Source: Parachlamydiaceae bacterium
Lineage (GTDB): Bacteria > Chlamydiota > Chlamydiia > Chlamydiales > Parachlamydiaceae
Direction: 5' to 3'
Assembly (NCBI GenBank): GCA_013698165.1
Contig: JACCVN010000059.1
Location: 1-6,291 of the forward strand
DNA length: 6,291 nucleotides
Of the stretch, positions 6,279 through 6,291 are shown in pieces (within the stretch, counting starts at the first letter, position 1; each line of letters opens with the position of its first letter). The translations under genes and the position numbers were made by a program. The notes beneath the pieces were generated by a model. That model was not told the origin of the DNA and did no database searches. It was given only the letters and a program-made list of their open reading frames with translations.

Positions 6279-6291
6279 CCTGCTGCATGTA

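Noticed and set aside
6273..6291. CATGTA repeated at the right edge (6272-6277 and 6286-6291)
   Set aside because: A six-base repeat at the window end cannot be interpreted; the downstream sequence is missing.
1..6291. Search for CRISPR arrays, tRNA or rRNA genes, intact transposases and phage genes
   Set aside because: No regularly spaced multi-copy repeats, cloverleaf sequences, rRNA motifs or transposase motifs were seen by eye on either strand.

Overview
The window looks like a chromosomal piece of a moderately AT-rich Gram-negative bacterium that probably lives inside host cells. My best guess is an environmental (amoeba-associated) chlamydia; a Legionella-like bacterium is the main alternative. 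The reasons are indirect: several lineage-specific unknown proteins with paired hydrophobic stretches, a secreted protein of the HAD fold that resembles protist sequences, an amino-acid importer of the kind chlamydiae keep, and a last gene with the two-lobed hydrophobic N-terminus typical of inclusion-membrane proteins. No rRNA, tRNA or taxon-specific marker is present, so the assignment stays tentative.

Layout. Bases 1-1469 hold two genes on the minus strand, four bases apart and probably co-translated: a 213-residue unknown protein (828-1469) followed by a longer unknown protein (start at 823) that runs off the left edge. They may be distant paralogues. Bases 1470-1719 are a spacer; its right half carries a 57-base direct repeat whose two copies also fold onto each other as a nested palindrome. 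Bases 1720-3932 are a compact minus-strand operon for a complete polar amino-acid ABC importer: periplasmic binding protein, permease, ATPase, with both junctions overlapping by 11 bases and the permease starting at TTG. The binding-protein gene has no Shine-Dalgarno sequence, and its best promoter lies so close that the message may be leaderless.

Bases 3933-4084 separate the operon from a divergent plus-strand gene. They carry a strong sigma70-type promoter (TTGAAG, 17 bases, TATAAT) and an inverted repeat that overlaps its -10 box. The plus-strand gene (4085-5062) encodes a secreted HAD-fold protein with Asn in place of the second Asp of motif I. A plausible intrinsic terminator lies at 5172-5212. 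The final gene (5292-6278) is noticeably more AT-rich and encodes an unknown, lysine-rich protein with two hydrophobic N-terminal segments.

The importer is the only part whose role is clear: uptake of an amino acid, probably polar or basic, across the inner membrane. The other genes look like lineage-specific envelope or host-interaction proteins. The most unusual DNA signal is the structured repeat at 1616-1710; the most unusual protein is the altered HAD protein.
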